From an uncultured Collinsella sp. (GTDB taxonomy: Bacteria; Actinomycetota; Coriobacteriia; Coriobacteriales; Coriobacteriaceae), in NCBI GenBank assembly GCA_937896835.1, contig CALBOJ010000068.1, positions 1 to 5,678 on the forward strand: a stretch of 5,678 nt of DNA. Direction: 5' to 3'. The translations under genes were made by a program, and so were the position numbers. Numbering within the stretch: position 1 is the first letter of the stretch; every line of letters begins with the position of its first letter. Below the pieces are notes generated by a model. The model did no database searches and was not told the DNA's origin. It saw only the letters and a list, made by a program, of their open reading frames with translations. Below, in pieces: positions 4,094 to 5,678 of this stretch.

Positions 4094-5678
4094 ATGAACG
4101 CCCCCGTTGCCCAGCCCTGTTGGCAGCGCCGCCTGTTTGCGCGGTTCGCTTCCGTCTGCGCACTCGTCGCGCTTGCGTTGTTGCTGCTGCCTGCCGTCGC
4201 GCACGCCGACGGCTACTCCATGAGCCAAACCTATATCGGTGCCACGGTTGAGGCCGATGGCTCGCTGACCGTTGTCGAGGGACGCCAGTTTGATTTCGAC
4301 GATGACATTAACGGCGTGTATTGGGATATCAATACAGGCTCTAACCAGCAAGGCGGCTCGGTGGTCGTCAATGTGCTGAGCGTCGAGGAAGACGACACTG
4401 CGTTTAACAAGGTCGACAGCGCAAATAAAGGCGACGACGGCGTTTACACGGTGGAGCAGTCCGACGACGGCGTAAAGATTAAGGTGTTCAGCCCTCACGA
4501 GAGCGGCGACAGCGCAATCTACTACGTGAGTTATTCCATGACCGGTGCGGTTATGAACTGGGCCGATACCGCCGAGCTCTACTGGAAATTTGTGGGTGAC
4601 GGCTGGTCTGCGGACTCCGATGACGTCGAGATGGAAGTCTACTTTGCAAATGCCGCTGCCGGGACGGCTGCCGTCAAGGGCGATAACTTCCGCGCATGGG
4701 GCCACGGCCCACTGACGGGCGACGTGTCGCTCGATGCGGACGAGCCCATGGTCACCTATACCATTCCCTGCGTGCATGAGGGCGAATTCGCCGAGGCACG
4801 CATCGCCTTCCCCAGCGACTGGGTGCCGCAGCTTGCCGTCTCGGGCGAAAAGCGCATGTCGACGATCCTGAGCGAAGAGAAGGAATGGGCCGACGAGGCC
4901 AACGCTCGCCGTGAGCACGCGCGTGCGGTTGCCGGCGCGATTGCCGTGGTGTGTGTTGTCGTGGCGGTTGCCTATACCGGTGTGATCGTGATGCTTAAGC
5001 TGCGCAGGCCCAAGCCCAAGCCGCTCTTCCAGGACGAGTACTTCCGCGATGTGCCCTCGGCCGACCATCCCGCTGTGCTTGCAGCTCTCATGAGCTGGAA
5101 CGACGTGCCCGATCAGGCATATATCGCCACGCTTATGAAGCTCACCGACGACCGCGTGATCAAGCTGGAAGAAGCGACCGAGACCAAGAAGAAGGGTCTG
5201 CTCCGTCGCGAAAAAGAGGAGCAGACGTATCGCATCACAGTGACCGACGAGGCCTGGAAGGCTGCCAAGAAGGACGGCATCGATCGCGATGTGCTCAAGG
5301 TCTTCTTCGCCGGCGTTAAGCCCGATAAGGACGGAGTCCGTTCGCGCACGTTTAGCGAGCTGGAGGAGTACGCTAGCGAGCGCACCACATCTGTTGGCGA
5401 CAAGCTCGAGGACTATCAGAGCGCAGTTAAGGGCAAGCTGGAGGCGCGCGAGCTTATTGCATCGGACGGCACCATCGCCCTGGTTGCCGGCTTGGTTATC
5501 GGTATCATCATCGTCTTTGGCATTCTGGGCTCTCTGATCTATACCGACTTTGCGGACGCCAACGTCGGTGCCGCTATGATCTCGATCCCCGTCACGATCG
5601 TGGGCTTTGTCCTGAGCTGCACCTTCCGCCGCTTTACGCCGGAGGGCGCCGAGGTGGCGGCTCGCTGCAAGGCGCTCA
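4094..5678 (+). CDS. DUF2207 family membrane protein (C-terminus beyond the right edge)
   Basis: At least 528 residues, open at the window edge. Residues 1-38 form a signal peptide: a basic start (WQRRLFARF), a hydrophobic core (VCALVALALLLLPAV) and a likely cleavage after AHA38. Residues 39-270 are a predicted extracytoplasmic beta-rich domain opening SMSQTYIGATVEADGSLTVV, the typical DUF2207 beginning, with the family's VYWDI-type stretch. Residues 278-301 are a membrane helix followed by a basic stop (LKLRRPKPKPK). A charged, lysine- and glutamate-rich cytoplasmic region spans about 305-455. Two more membrane segments lie at about 461-483 and 491-510. The visible end, FTPEGAEVAARCKAL, matches the conserved segment just before the usual C-terminal part, so this is edge truncation rather than damage. 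AAAGGA lies 8 bases before the ATG. The family's biochemical role is unknown. No neighbour suggests a partner, and the upstream gene is divergent. Confidence 0.88.
   Translation, partial: MNAPVAQPCWQRRLFARFASVCALVALALLLLPAVAHADGYSMSQTYIGATVEADGSLTVVEGRQFDFDDDINGVYWDINTGSNQQGGSVVVNVLSVEEDDTAFNKVDSANKGDDGVYTVEQSDDGVKIKVFSPHESGDSAIYYVSYSMTGAVMNWADTAELYWKFVGDGWSADSDDVEMEVYFANAAAGTAAVKGDNFRAWGHGPLTGDVSLDADEPMVTYTIPCVHEGEFAEARIAFPSDWVPQLAVSGEKRMSTILSEEKEWADEANARREHARAVAGAIAVVCVVVAVAYTGVIVMLKLRRPKPKPLFQDEYFRDVPSADHPAVLAALMSWNDVPDQAYIATLMKLTDDRVIKLEEATETKKKGLLRREKEEQTYRITVTDEAWKAAKKDGIDRDVLKVFFAGVKPDKDGVRSRTFSELEEYASERTTSVGDKLEDYQSAVKGKLEARELIASDGTIALVAGLVIGIIIVFGILGSLIYTDFADANVGAAMISIPVTIVGFVLSCTFRRFTPEGAEVAARCKAL

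Noticed and set aside
4064..5068. A 334-residue open frame on the minus strand
   Set aside because: It is antisense to the DUF2207 gene, whose signal peptide, domain and membrane segments are clear. The antisense product has no recognisable motif and reflects the GC bias of the real gene.

Overview
The window is GC-rich, densely coded bacterial DNA. Its gene content, its codon use and a leaderless-looking start point to the Actinomycetota, most likely class Coriobacteriia and something close to Collinsella. That placement is inferred from general familiarity with such sequences, not from a marker gene.

Layout. Bases 1-970 hold a leftward two-gene unit. A small DUF4342-type membrane protein with an N-terminal UBA-like fold comes first. 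The receiver domain of an OmpR-family response regulator follows 18 bases later and runs off the left edge. Bases 971-1513 are a 543-base gap. It carries a candidate promoter for the leftward unit and a 178-base element bounded by 28-base inverted repeats that match at 27 of 28 positions (1173-1350). Bases 1514-2564 hold two rightward genes: a 79-residue two-helix membrane protein of unknown function and a calcineurin-like metallophosphoesterase with all its metal-ligand motifs. The phosphoesterase converges on a leftward glutamyl-Q tRNA(Asp) synthetase-like gene (2580-3584), with 15 bases between the stops. Bases 3585-4093 are a second long gap (509 bases). It contains a perfect 13-bp hairpin, a stretch with two competing foldings, a degenerate 27-base-period tandem repeat, and a candidate promoter for the last gene. 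From 4094 to the right edge runs a secreted-then-anchored DUF2207 membrane protein, cut by the window just before its expected C-terminus.

How the parts relate. The response regulator and DUF4342 protein probably share one transcript, so the DUF4342 protein may belong to an envelope or stress regulon controlled by that two-component system. The other genes look like independent housekeeping or envelope functions and do not form one pathway. The least explained material is in the two intergenic regions: the long inverted-repeat element and the structured 3721-3980 segment look like repeated or structured elements, not genes. I found no phage, CRISPR, toxin-antitoxin or defence system, no tRNA or rRNA gene, and no complete insertion sequence.
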